Assembly (NCBI GenBank): GCA_963969365.1
Contig: OZ017752.1
Coordinates: forward strand, 930,001 to 994,000
Reading direction: 5' to 3'
DNA length: 64,000 nt
Origin: Asterochloris sp. CNOR1
Lineage: Eukaryota; Chlorophyta; Trebouxiophyceae; Trebouxiales; Trebouxiaceae
The notes below the pieces were generated by a model. It had not been told where the DNA came from, ran no database searches, and saw only the letters and a list, made by a program, of their open reading frames with translations. This document shows, one piece after another, positions 45,101-60,382 of the stretch. The number at the start of each line of letters is the position of its first letter. Within the stretch, counting starts at the first letter, position 1. The position numbers were made by a program, and so were the translations under genes.

Positions 45101-47733
45101 GAGCTCTTATGCTGACGCGCTGCGTGAGGTGTCCGCAGCTAGGGAGGAGGTGCCAGGACGCCGTGGCTACCCAGGTGAGGCTGCGGGCTGCTCCTATTTT
45201 AGTCCGGCAGGCCTGTCTGTGTTGGGCAGCGGGACCCTCCCGCGCTCAGAGTGTCTGCAGTGTGCACAGTGTAGCCACCCAGGTGGAGGTCACATGCATG
45301 ATCGGCCTGCGCTGATGCGCTTCCTGAGGTGTCCACAGCTGAGGACGAGGTGCCAGGACGATGTGGCCATTCATGTGAGGCCCCTGGACTGTAGGATAGC
45401 ACCTGGTTCATTCTGCAAGTCAAGGTATCTTGGAAGCGCCACATGCATAGCAGAAGGCATCTAGGCGCTGTGCCTGCCCAGACGTGGGTTGTGGGGAGAT
45501 CCCTGTTCAAGTGTGTTCATCTTCCCTGTGCTGCTCCAAGTTCATTGCTGGCCTGCCCCATCTGAACCATCTGCTCTGCGCTTTGGACATGAGGTAGTTG
45601 TGCGCGTTAGAGATCTGGCCAGCTGCATGACCCGCTGCACAATGCTCCATGCTGCATGCAGCCTGCTTAGGGGGGTGAAAGCAGGGCATAGTGGCAGCAG
45701 CAGAGGTCTGCTTGCAGCTGTGAGCGCAGCAGAGAGCAGCTCCAATGCTCATAGAGCACCTCAAAAACTGACAGGCAAGCACCAGGGGTGCTTGCACTTA
45801 TGTTGCGGAGCTGTTGTGACCAGCTGCACGCATGCAAATGACCTGGCGACCAGTTTAATGCTGCGCCCTGCCCTCCCTGCACCTGCAGGATACATGTGAC
45901 ACCCACCAGTCAGACGCCCAGCCTTGCCTGGGTCATGCCGCTCACCACCTCGCCCTGTTGACCTGCAGGGTACATGCACACTGACCTGACCACCGCCTAC
46001 ATGCATGAAGCCCTGTACAGTCAGTCAGCCTGGATAGTCATTTGGCCTTCGCTGCCATGTCAGTCATGCACATGGTCCTGCCCCACACGCTGTTCCCCTG
46101 GCTGGGGTACATGCACACTGGCCTGGCGATCATTGACAAGCTGTGCCGGGCCTGCAGGGTACATGTACACTGACTTGGCGACCATCTATGAGCGTGCTGG
46201 CCGCATCGAGGGGCGCAAGGGATCCATCACGCAGCTGCCTATTCTGACCATGCCCAATGATGACATCACCCATCCCATCCCCGACCTGACAGGCTACATC
46301 ACAGAGGGGCAGGTCTACATTGACCGCCAGCTGAACAACCGCCAGGTCTACCCCCCCATCAATGTGCTGCCCTCCCTCTCGAGGCTTATGGTGGGTGCTG
46401 CATGCAATGTGTGGGCCTGCCTAGGCTATGGCGTGCCTGCAATGGGTCTGGGAATTCTATAGCCGGTGCTATGGGGAGAGAAAGCCACCTGTTGCTGATG
46501 CTGGGGCAGGGGCAGCAACTGCTGTGCTAGCAGCCCCAACTTGAGCTGGGGAATCTGCAGAAACAGCTGAGCCACCGTGACGGAGCCTGTCCCGCAGAGG
46601 TTCACTCTGCCTGTCTGGCATCAAGCAGGCTGTCATCGTGCAGTGCTGCACCATTTTGCTGGATTCATCAGACGTTGCCCACACAAACAGAGTCCCTGCT
46701 AGAGCGCCACAGAATAGCCCCTTCACCTTCACCCATACAGACTCCCAGCACCTAGCAACCTTTGCCCCACCCCTCTGGTCCATTGCCGCCCCTGCCCCTG
46801 CAGGAGGTCTTCCAATGAGGAGGGCCATGGCATGATGTCAATCCCCTGTATGCCCACTCCCTTTTCCCGCTGAGCTTGGCCAGGGCTGACCCTCAAGCCT
46901 GCAGCTCTGGAGGACCACTTACCTTTGGGTTCCTGTCCTTGATCACCTCTGACCCCTTGCCGCTCCTGCTGCCCCTACAGAAGTCGGCCATTGGAGAGGG
47001 CATGACCCGCAAGGACCACAGTGAGGTGTCCAACCAGCTGTATGCCAACTACGCCATCGGGCGGGATGTGCAGGCCATGAAGGCTGTGGTTGGTGAGGAG
47101 GCGCTGTCCAGCGAGGACATGCTGTACCTTGAGTTTTTGGAGAAGTTCGAGAGCAAGTTTGTCAATCAGGTGGGCGGGCATGACTTGCGGGCCCATGTTG
47201 GTGGTGTGCTTGGGGAATGTAACAGTTCCCAGAGACTCAAGGTGTCAAACAGGTGGGGTCTTGTGGACTCAGAGCGCAAGAAACTGTCACATCGGTGGGG
47301 CGCCCAGGCTGCGCAGCATATGTGGCGTCTATCGACAATGCAAGCTGAAGCTTCCCAGCCAGGTGGAGGAAGTCACGTGCCTCCCTGTTGTGGTGCTTGG
47401 GCTGCAGGACACAGCAGGCATATAGCAAAACTGTGAATCACTGCATGAGCTTGCATCTGCTGCTTGCCTGTGCAGTGACAATGTCATGCGCATGAGCAGG
47501 TTGGGTGACCCTGTGCTGCCAGCCATGGTTTTCAGTTGTGCATGGAGACCCTTTCCCCCTGGACCTGGTTCCCATGCCCATTGTTGCCTTTGCAGGGAGC
47601 ATATGAGGCCCGCAGCATTTTCCAATCCCTGGACCTTGCGTGGACCCTGCTGCGCATCTTCCCCAGGGAGCTGCTCCGTCGTATGACAGCTAAGACGCTG
47701 GACCAGTTCTATGACAGGGAGAGCAAGCAATAG
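42134..47733 (+). CDS. V-type H+-ATPase subunit B
   Basis: Non-catalytic nucleotide-binding subunit of the V1 head, cytosolic face of acidic compartments. Exons: 42134-42200, 42278-42301, 42435-42490, 42771-42869, 43038-43097, 43196-43269, 43493-43584, 43970-44139, 44466-44552, 44940-45174, 46158-46390, 46981-47169, 47596-47733, giving 507 residues, the expected length. Family landmarks: [113 protein letters not shown] and [19 protein letters not shown] lies about 145 nt after the stop. Introns 3, 7, 8, 10 and 12 carry exon-edge copies; intron 10 (983 bp) holds the most. Confidence 0.97.
42510..42770 (+). repeat. Three-unit array in V-ATPase B intron 3
   Basis: Units near 42517, 42590 and 42711 share TTGCAGCAGCCTGCTGGAGACA / TGGCGGCAGTCTGCTTGAGGCA / TGGCAGCAAGCTGCTAGAGACA and a following CCTGC or TTTGC...GAC block. 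The third runs into the true acceptor at 42770. Confidence 0.7.
43785..43969 (+). repeat. Three-unit array in V-ATPase B intron 7
   Basis: Units of about 65-90 bp near 43785, 43850 and 43917 share GC.CC.CCCAGC.GT, a GCAT..GAGCA block and a CATC(T)CCA block. The last leads into the true acceptor (43969), followed by GCATCTCCACC. In the first two the acceptor-like AG is followed by GC or TGCACC. Confidence 0.6.
44105..44260 (+). repeat. Donor copy in V-ATPase B intron 8
   Basis: Exon end GGCGCTGACAATGCCAATAA...CTCATG with GTGAGCCTCTGAGC (to 44153) is repeated about 100 bp later as GGCAACGCTGACCACCTCAT followed by TGTGAGCTTACGAGC (44219-44252). Confidence 0.7.
45120..45383 (+). repeat. Decoy donor after V-ATPase B exon 10
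   Basis: The exon end (45126-45174) GAGGTGTCCGCAGCTAGGGA...GGTGCCAGGACG, with donor GTGAGG, is repeated at 45326-45380 as GAGGTGTCCACAGCTGAGGA...GGTGCCAGGACG, again ending at GTGAGG. A shorter relative lies at about 45247-45290. The unit spacing is about 200 bp. Confidence 0.88.
45825..46157 (+). repeat. Array of decoy acceptors before V-ATPase B exon 11
   Basis: The true exon starts at 46158 after CCTGCAG with GGTACATGTACACTGACTTG. Upstream relatives: 46103-46136 (GGGGTACATGCACACTGGCC), 45963-46000 (CCTGCAGGGTACATGCACAC, with a perfect acceptor), 45883-45900 (CCTGCAGGATACATG, then a stop) and about 45828-45855 (the GACCTGGCGACCA part). Spacing is 55-140 bp; decay generally increases with distance. 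Confidence 0.88.
47150..47262 (+). repeat. Donor copy in V-ATPase B intron 12
   Basis: Exon end GAGAGCAAGTTTGTCAATCAG with GTGGGC (47149-47175) is echoed at about 47232-47258 by AGACTCAAGGTGTCAAACAG with GTGGGG. Short and diverged, but with the same order and donor. Confidence 0.5.
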
Positions 47734-49362
47734 CCTGATTCAGAGCAATCGCAGCAACAACATGAATTCGGTGATTTGGGGTCAGGATGCATCTGTTGGG
47801 CCTGGCCCTTGGCCACCCTCTCTGGCATCAAACCCATGGAACTGACAGACCAAGCTGCTTGCTATCTGCGCAGCAAATCTGTAAGCTGACTCATTTTCCC
47901 AACCTTGGCACTGCACGACATCAGAGCTTAGGCTAGGCCACAGGTGCTGGATGTACAGCAAATTACTGACTTTGTTGGCCAGTGTCGCTGGGTGGCTCAG
48001 GCACGTCTGTGCCTGCACCTTCAAGAGCAAGCAGGCAGACAGCAGCACGTGCTTGTTTGGCAGGACTGGCTCAGATTGACAAAATGCGGTGGTGTGCTCC
48101 ACAACTGATGAGCATTCATCCGCGGTGCACAGTAGGTCCCCTGTGCTGACTGGGCGCAGTGCAGTTGGGCTACAATGCTGGCCAGAAGTGAGAGGCCTCA
48201 TTGCACTGCCCACCTCCAGCAGAGTCTTGTTGGTGTTGGCAGCAATATGTGCAGCCAAAGTTCAGTCAAGCAGCACGACTAACAGGAGTTCCTGGAGTGC
48301 TATGACTTGACAAAGGATCTAGGTGCTGTGGTGAGTGCACTCACCATCTGAAGAGCACAAGCTGCCCAACGCTTAGGAGGCTTCCGGCTGGGTACATTTG
48401 CAGGGAGTGCTCTTGCCACATCTGCAAAGGGGAGGAGCATGGAGGAGCAGCAGCTGTGGGGGCGATGCCATGCAGATTGCCACCTGGCCAGCTGGAGTAC
48501 ACAAGCGCACTGGATGTTCACCTGGGGCTGCTGCAGGAGATGACTCTGAGCCCCTCTGCTGGCCCTCCCTGCTGCTTGCCACCCAGAGTGAGCGCTGCCA
48601 TCGATGAAGGCTGTGCGCCTACAGAAGGCCAGCTGCGTCCATTGATTGAGTAGATGCTGACTGATGTCCTCTGCCACAAGCACAGTGACTGCATCTCCAT
48701 AGGATCTGACCTCAAACACTGTCAGCACCTTCCTTGCTGACCTGTCTGTCTTTGACCAAGCTGTACAGCATGAGGTCTGCCTTAACATACTCTGAGCGCA
48801 GTGCAGGCCGCACTGTGCCTCATCCCTTGAGGCACAGCAATGCACTGGGAACCGCTGTGCCTGGCCAGCAGTTGGTGCCTGGAGTCCATGTCACAGTAGC
48901 AGAGATGACACACGTGGGCTGCTGCCTGTTCTTGCTGCAACCAAGTTAGCACTGTTGTCTAGAGTTCAAAACTTACAGGTGGGCACAATGCAAGGTGTGT
49001 ACAGGGCAAAAGACAACAACATGTGTCACACAAGTGACAAGACTGGGGCTTGATGCTTGTCGTGCCGGTGCACCACAGCTGGGATCAGCCAGGCATGCAG
49101 GGCTGTGATGATACGGATGCAGCAGTTCTGCCAGAGGGTTGCTACATGGGGCAAGGTGGGCTACAGTGGGGAGGCAGTGCAGCATACAACTGGAGCTGCT
49201 GACGCAAGGCCAGGAAGCAGCAGCAGTGACATGACATGACATCCCAGGGTTCAGTTTCAGGGGGATTCATTTGTACAGCTCAGCTGCTCAGCTGTGGCAG
49301 CAGGCAATCAGGTATCAGCAGGTGTCACCAGCCCTCCTGCAGCCATCCAGAAGCAGCGCGTG
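47734..49362. other. Unassigned 1.6-kb stretch
   Basis: Between the converging V-ATPase B and Yippee genes. The minus strand has long open frames at 47782-48258 and 48300-48845; the latter contains VFEVRSYGDAVTVLVAEDIS, and a different frame nearby has LRSEYVKADLMLYSLVKDR, which look coding. I recognise no family and could not join them into a gene. A small minus-strand gene downstream of Yippee is possible. Confidence 0.35.
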
Positions 49363-50298
49363 TCAGGCAGGCAACCCTGCTCCCCGACAACTCAGTGTGC
49401 AGATCTTGCTGAAGATACTTAGAATCCAGCTGCACACCTTCATGACCCTCTGCTTTTCAATGATGTAATTGCCCTCCTTGTAGCGCTGGCTTTCTTCATA
49501 CGCACGCACCTGCAGCCAGCACTCAGTGGTCAGGGCTGCAACAGTGCCCTGCACAAGACGAGCTGACAGCAGAGAAGCGCATGTGCTGTTCGAATGCTGC
49601 CTCAAGGGCTCAGACTACTACAAAGTGTGGCGCCCTGCAGGCTTGGCGAGGCTGCCATTGCCCAGTTGGGGGCAGCACATGACTCACGTATTTCCAGCCT
49701 AGCACTGTGTTGCAGCAGGTGCAGTAGATGTCGGCCACTGTGTGCAACCCTGTGATGAGCAGCCGGTCCTCGCTGGGGCCTAGACTGATGTTGATGCTGC
49801 AGCACAGGTCGGCAGGTGGGGTGAGCACTACGGAGGAACGGCTGTCTGCAAGTGGGCAACAGCAAGTGGTTGCAATGTGCAACCCATCGGGAAGCTCCTG
49901 TTGGCTGGGTGTCGCAGGGGCCTGGCCTTGGCTGCTGCTTGGCCGCAGGCCCGGCTTTGCAGCTGCTCAGGACCGGAGGCTGCTGCTGCAGTCCAGCCGC
50001 CTCAGCGACATGAAATAGCATGCTATGCACTCCACTCACGCATTGCTGAAGAGGTAAGCCCTGCCATGTCGTCCTTGAAACGCCTGCAGCAGGAAGCTCT
50101 CAGGTCAAGTTAGCCCAGAGCTGCCTGGCTTGAGCCCAGCTGGTGACGTGACACTTCATGCATGAACTCTGGATCTGGGCTGCAGGGGCGCAGGCGCACC
50201 TTTGAGATGATCTCCTCGTGATCGGACACATGACTGCGGCAGGAGCCACAGCTGTAGATGCGGGGGGCATTCAGGTACTGCTTGAATGGCCTGCCCAT
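49363..50298 (-). CDS. Yippee family zinc-binding protein
   Basis: Small conserved eukaryotic protein with a Yippee/MIS18-CULT zinc fold; molecular role unclear, probably a protein-binding regulator. Exons on the minus strand: 50298-50200, 50083-50040, 49796-49688, 49509-49363, giving 132 residues. It starts [20 protein letters not shown], the usual Yippee N-terminus. Zinc ligands are the two pairs CGSC and [23 protein letters not shown] and [13 protein letters not shown] are signature segments. All phases agree. The last about 25 residues after KQRV are not conserved in the family and may be read-through of a missing last splice. Confidence 0.93.
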
Positions 50299-50747
50299 GA
50301 GCAAGCCCTCAGGTGAAGCCCTGACACTTGAAGGGGGTTAGGTGAGCACACAAGCTGGCCTGCAGCCTGCTCACATTCTGCAGGATGGCCAAGTGGGCTT
50401 GTCAGCAGCTTTCCCATGTCAACAGATTCTGACGGGGCATGCAGGCTGCTCAAGCTTGCAAGCTGGTTACATGACTTGTGTGAGGTAAAGCTCCTTGGCA
50501 GATGATTTTGCAGGTGCAGTGGCCCCGGCATGACTGCAAGCTTCCAGAGACACCGGTGAGGCCACAGGGTCGTTCTGCACGCACTGGGCCCACCTTGCCA
50601 AGCTCTCAGTCGAATTGAAATTGAGCATTGCGCTTTGGGCTGCCATGTTAACCAGGTGTGTGTGCAGGCTGTGGCTCAGCTATAATGTGCTGTTGGTCGA
50701 CAGCTCAGCAAACAATCCCGACAGTAATGTTTGACTTTGACCAAGCC
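50299..50747. other. Spacer between Yippee start and ProRS end
   Basis: About 450 bp, upstream of the Yippee gene on the same strand as prolyl-tRNA synthetase. Expected to hold the Yippee promoter and the synthetase 3' UTR. No further gene seen. Confidence 0.4.
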
Positions 50748-55042
<4,295 letters not shown>

Positions 55043-55409
55043 GCGAGGTCAGCAACTAGTCTCCAGCTTGGACGCACTCATCAAGGTGCGAGCAACAGAA
55101 ATGGAGTCACTTGCCTGATGGAGAGATGTAACATTTTCTGCATGCCGGGGCTGCCAAGAACTGAGTTTTTGCACGTCTCCTGCGGGTGGCCCGTCAATGA
55201 AGGGGGCATTGGCATGAGTGCGGGCTGCAGGCCTGACAGAGGTTTGTTCTGCTGCTTGGTCAAACCTGAATGTTGACTTTGCAGTTGCATGCAACAGCTG
55301 ATGATCAGAGGGTGAAGGGTCCGACATGCCAAAGAAGCTGACAACTGTGAGATGAATGCCTGCAAGAACATGCTCTGTTCTGGATCCATCTCTCATCTGC
55401 AGATGCCTG
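55043..55409. promoter_or_regulatory. Divergent promoter region, ProRS / prefoldin 2
   Basis: About 370 bp between the likely start codons of two divergent genes. No clear core-promoter motif seen. Confidence 0.4.
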
Positions 55410-56157
55410 ATGCAGGAGAGTGAGATTCTGACCAATTTCAATCAGCTAAGGGAGCAAGTGCGGATCATCTCCTCCAAATGCAATGACATAGAGGCAGAGT
55501 GCAGTGAACATGAGCAGGTGCTCAAAGCCCTGCAGCCTCTGGACAAGAGCAGGAAGTGTTACCGCTTGATAGGAGGCGTCCTGGTGGAACGCACAGTGGG
55601 AGAGGTCACCCCTGCTGTGGAAGGCAACTGCGAACAGCTGCGCATGGTGAGGCTTGAGAGCCAGTCCCTGCTGGCAGATGCCATGCCATAGTACCTTTGC
55701 CTTGACAGGCAGCTGTGCCTGTTCTCGTTTGGCAAGCTGTGCACTTCTCGTGATACCTGTCCCAGTCTCAAAGCTATTGTTACATTTTCCTCTCCCTGCT
55801 GTGCAGCTTACAGAGAAGCTCAATCAGCAGTTACAGAACACTCAGAAGGAGCTGCAGAGCTTCATGGACGAGTACAAAATCAGGATGAAGGTCAGCCAGC
55901 TCAATCTGTAGTTCACATTGAGCAGGCTGCCTACTAGCAGCTGATAGGCTGTGCCTCAGACAGGAACACAGTGCTGGGTTTTGCTTGCGCTTCCTAGGTA
56001 CCCTCTGCACACAAGATGATGCCAAGCTCTGCATGCACTTTACTCGAAGCAAAGAATTCATGGGGTGGATGGCTTGCAGGGTGAAGAGGAGGAGCAGCAG
56101 CCGCAGAAGCACAAGTCTTCCGATGGTGTGGGCCAAAGCCAGGGCGTGTTAGTGTAG
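55410..56157 (+). CDS. PFDN2: Prefoldin subunit 2
   Basis: Beta-type subunit of the hexameric prefoldin chaperone that hands actin and tubulin to CCT. Exons 55410-55646, 55807-55890, 56080-56157 give 132 residues. Two coiled-coil helices flank the beta-hairpin segment KCYRLIGGVLVERTVGEV, the PFD2 signature. The second helix reads LTEKLNQQLQNTQKEL. Reading through the donor at 55891 gives a stop after 6 residues, but splicing to 56080 adds an acidic/Gln tail ending in SQGVLV, as in other PFD2 proteins, so I prefer the spliced form. The start ATG leaves about eight residues before the first helix; a further upstream exon is possible. Confidence 0.92.
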
Positions 56158-56442
56158 CAGGTCTTCAGGCTCAGAAACTCAGCCACTTTCATGTTCTTTC
56201 AGGCAGAGCAGCAGCTATGAAAATGAAGCTGAATGTGCAGAGTGTCGAGGTCAGGACACACAGGCACTGCCTCAGTCCTAGTCACTTCACTGTCAGCAGA
56301 AGGTAGTAGTAAGGGCCTGCTTGGGCAGCATCAGCACAGCCAGTTGAGCAAAGACCCATTTCAGCAGCATGGGCAGCACACTCATCCTGGCCATGGGGGG
56401 GAGAGGCAGCAGTGCCCGGGAGGTCCCTGCAGCCAAACAGGG
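56158..56442. other. Tail-to-tail gap, prefoldin 2 / kinase-phosphatase
   Basis: 285 bp between converging stop codons. No gene seen. Confidence 0.4.
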
Positions 56443-59400
56443 TCATGCAGGCACCAGCTCAGCCACCTCAACATCAGGTAGATCAATCTCAGCAGCATCC
56501 TGTTTGACCACCTCATCCTCTGCAGCATGGGCAACCACCGCAGGCAGGTTGCCAGCAACAAGACTGCTCAGGAGGCGCATGTCAGCGTCTGGTTGCTGCA
56601 GGCTGGGGTGACTGGCCAGGGCCTGGATGGTGGCCTCTGTCATGTGCTGCAGCAGGTCATCTGTGGGACTGCAGTCCCAGCAGTTCACAAGGATCATGTT
56701 GTCCCTCTCCCCTTGGTCAGCCTGCAGCCACACGCCACAGGCAAAGACATCTCCAGAGGGCAGTGCTGTACATTGTGCTCAGCGCATCATATGTGCTGCA
56801 CCCAGCTGGTCGTGCAAGACCTGAGGGCACCAGACAGACATCGGCCAGCAGCATACTGTGCTGGGGCCAGACTGGGACACTGCAAAGCAGTGCAATGCCC
56901 TGTTGTGAACAATGCCCGGGCCTGATAGCAGTGCTGCCAGGCGGGCAGGTGCAGCGTGTACAACTCAATAAGTCATGCTGACCACTGCCGTTCAGGGCAG
57001 ATTGCTGATGCCTGTTGGGGCAAGCAATGACCAAGCTGCTGGCTGGTTTTGTCGGTTTCAACATGTGGGAGCATTGGTCCACAACATGCAAAATGGTCCG
57101 CTCCCAGGTCAACAGACGGCTGTGAGGTGCTTGTGACCTTTCGCGGCGGCTGCAGGAGGCAGCAGATGCACAGTGCGGTGTGGCATCATCCCATGCATCC
57201 CTGTGTGGGCACACATGGCTGGGCAGCTCATTTGCAGTAGTTAAAGTTGCACCAGACACCCAGATGCACTGGAGCACTGGGCCTTGACAGCTCATGGTGT
57301 GCCAGCCGGCATGGTGTGCCTTGCTCTGGTGGGCTGCTGCCGGGTGGGCAGCCCATCCTGTAGCCGTCCGTGTTGGGAACGAGTCAGCACCTGGTGTACT
57401 GATGCCTTTGAGGGCAGACGACGGCTAGGCAGCTCACCTTGTAATCGTCATCGTCGCACAGCAGCACCCGATGCACCCGCTTGAACCACTTTGCCAAGGG
57501 CTTCACTGTGTCCCAGGTGTTGCCGCCGCCCTCAATGTGGGCTGTGGACACCTCCTTAGTGTGGCCCCGATGCAGCAGCAGGGATGGGTCAAAAAGGTTG
57601 CCCCCACCAGCCTCCTCCAGCTTCGCGACAGCCACCCCCACAGTTCGCTGAGTTGCGCTGGAGAACACCCCCAGCCTGAAGTGCTCCTGCAGCAGCAGGC
57701 TGAGGTAGGCTACACGCGTAAAAGAACCATTTGGCTGCAGGGTGCCAGCAAAAGGAACACGACAGCAGCTGAGGTGGGCTCATCAAGCGGCAATCTGACA
57801 CAGGTCAGGCCGAAGGGCTCTGCCAAGATGCCCAGCGGTGGGGCAGAGGTTGTCAGCAGGGGTTTTTGCTGAGCTACAACAAGTTCAACATCAACTTGCC
57901 TCATGAAAGGTGCTGTACAGACCAGCAGGAGTGGTAAGGCTGTGTGGACATCACAAGGGTTGACATCTCTCGCAGTCCATCTTGGCAGAGGGCGCTGCAG
58001 ACAACGCTGCAGAGTCCTCCCCCACAAGACCCAGCCATCATAGTGCAACCCCCATGCTGAAAACAAACACACCTTGAGGCGCCTGAGGTGCTGCACACCA
58101 GGGCGAACCACGGTTGACCCTGAGCCGCGCCTGGAGGCTGTGTGATTGGTGAGGGTACCGTTCAAATCAAACAGGAGGATGGGCAAGGCATCCTCCACAT
58201 CTGCTGCGTCCAAGTGGTACTCTGCCACCGAGCCAGGCCCATTGTTCTTCACGGGCTTCTTCTCCCTCTTAAGTTTGCTGGTCGCCAGCGGCACACTGTC
58301 GTAGGCAACATCGACAGGGCGGCCCGGCTGCATCTCTGGGGGTGGCTCCGTAGCCCCGTTGGCCGCGGGGGGCCCAGCACTGCACACTGCCTGCTGCCGG
58401 CTTCCCTGCAGCCATGGGGCCTGCCTGGCAGACCTGGAGACAACAAGCGGAGCTGCACTCTGCCCGCCCTGGTGGCGGGCCCCACCGCGCTGGGTCTGGT
58501 CTGAGGCCCTGCTGTCCCCAGACGCTGGCTCTACCTCATCTTGAGAATGCCGCTTGTGCAGCTGCGCCACAGGTTGCTGGGACTCCCATGCCTGAGAGGC
58601 AGCATCCCGGGGGTTTCTAATGGCAGTGCCCCACTGATCCCTGGGGACACCATTCCAGGGCTGCGCGTGGACAGGTCCCCAGGCCTCAATTGAAGCACCA
58701 GCAGCGCCGTTCTGCTGGTGGCGCTGGCCTGGCCCACGCCCCGGCTCTGTTCCATTTGCACGCCCTTTGGCAACAGCAGCCAGCGGCCCTTGCTGCCGCC
58801 AACAGCCAGGTTGCCATGCTGGATTGCTAGGCCACCGATCTGCCTCATGATTGCCACCCATACGTGATTGCCTGCTGCCCCGCCAGTCCTGGTCAGCAGG
58901 CTGTCTCAGAGCCTGCTGCTCTGTAGCCTGGCAGCCCTGATGCCCCCACAGAGGCCCGACAGGACGCGGCTGCATCAGGTGTTCATAAAGGGGCAGCGTG
59001 GCCGGGTGGCTCTGTGCGTGGCCCACGTAGCGGACAAAATCTGCAAGCTCTGTGGGGGTGACAGCCCTGTAGAGCTCCCAAATGCCTTCCTTGTGACTGA
59101 CTGGCACAAACATGGCATCGAACCTGCAGATGGTGGGCACTTTCGAGGATAGCAGGCAGCAGACATGGCAATGAGAGCAAGGGTGCAGTCAGGTGCAAAA
59201 CGGCTGAAGCGGGTGCTTACAGGCAAGCAGTGACATCCAAGCATGCAGTAAGGCACAAACATTCCAGCAGTGGTGTTGTCTGAACCTGCCCACAGCTGGC
59301 CTGTGGCAAGTCTGGTGCCGCTTATTCAAAACACAACAATCTGCGTGACAGGCTTAATTCCTGATGACCTCCCCAGCATTGCTGGTGGGACGGTCTGGTG

Positions 59401-60198
59401 CCATCTCTGATGCAATCAGAGAGCAGCAGAGCAGCTTACTTCCTGACCACCTCCTTAGCATTGCTGCTTTGGACGCTGGGGTGGTCCCGCCGCTCGATGG
59501 CCCTGCGCAGGCACTCCTCCACAGGAGTGTCCAGGTGCAGCGCTATTATGCACAGTGGCCCCAAGTGACTGCCCCGCCTGGCAATGTCAATCCATGTGGC
59601 ACGCTGTTGCTCATCGAAGTTGCACCTGCAGCCCAGAGGGGCCAGCAGGCCTCAGAGGCAACATTGGGCTTTTTAAGGGGGACTTCTGAAGGTTCAAGTG
59701 ATCTGTGATGCTGATCTGTCCTGATGCCGGTACCCACCTGTCTATAACAACGTCTCTGCCAGCCCAGAGTGCCTGCCAGGTTGCAGCCTCGCAGGCGGCT
59801 CTGTTTCCCATGGAGTCCTGCAGCAGGGGAGCAGGGCTGTTAGCCAAGCCGGCACTGGCCCCTTATGTTGTATAACGAGCGGGAGCTAAGCGGGTTGAAC
59901 AAAGGCTCCACAAGAGAAGTAAGGCAGGAGCCTTGCCTCTCCACTGCAGCACCCCCGAGGTGTATGCACTATCCTAACTCAACAAGCTCACTTGATTGAT
60001 CCAAGTCCAGCCCATTGCCTCCAGCTGCTTTGCCAGAGTTGTCTTTCCTGCAAAAGCATGCCTAGACTGTCACTTCTGCTGCGCTGATTGCCCAGCTTCA
60101 AAGATGCAATTCCAACGCAATGCTGACAGGAGTGCTAGACACTCAGCAAGGACGTCAGTGGTGGCACCTGCTCCTGGAATCCCCATCAACATGATCAT
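56443..60198 (-). CDS. P-loop kinase fused to HAD (FCP1/NIF-like) phosphatase
   Basis: Exons on the minus strand: 60198-60168, 60047-59992, 59817-59738, 59625-59440, 59123-58073, 57686-57438, 56721-56443, giving 643 residues; all phases agree. Residues 1-145 form a polynucleotide-kinase-like P-loop domain: GIPGAGKTTLAKQL, then AGRDVVIDRCNFDEQQRATW and LHLDTPVEECLRRAIERRDHP. A low-complexity linker follows (about residues 175-410; Gln, Gly, Ala, Arg rich). The C-terminal HAD domain has LPILLFDLNGTLTNH, FRLGVFSSATQRT and VLLCDDDDYK, with an end typical of NIF/FCP1 folds (MILVNCWDC). The second motif-I acid (D-x-D) is Asn here. Kinase-then-phosphatase is the T4 Pnkp domain order, so 5'/3' nucleic-acid end processing is a plausible but unproven role. 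I know no standard gene name. Confidence 0.85.
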
Positions 60199-60382
60199 TC
60201 TTTGAGGTAGAGGGCGATGATCGCCATGCTGCATGGCTCGTAACTGCTCACGGTCTGTAGATGGTCTGGGCTATGTTTTTGAACTGAAACTTTGATAATT
60301 CAAACTGCTCGAAGCAACCGGCCTGGCCTATTATTGCCCATGTCGTCGCACTTTATTATGAACAACTTGTCACAAGTCAAAA
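60199..60382. other. Spacer upstream of kinase-phosphatase gene
   Basis: 184 bp between the fusion gene's start and the PSMD5-like stop. It likely contains the promoter of the former. AT-rich compared with its surroundings around 60280-60370. Confidence 0.4.
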
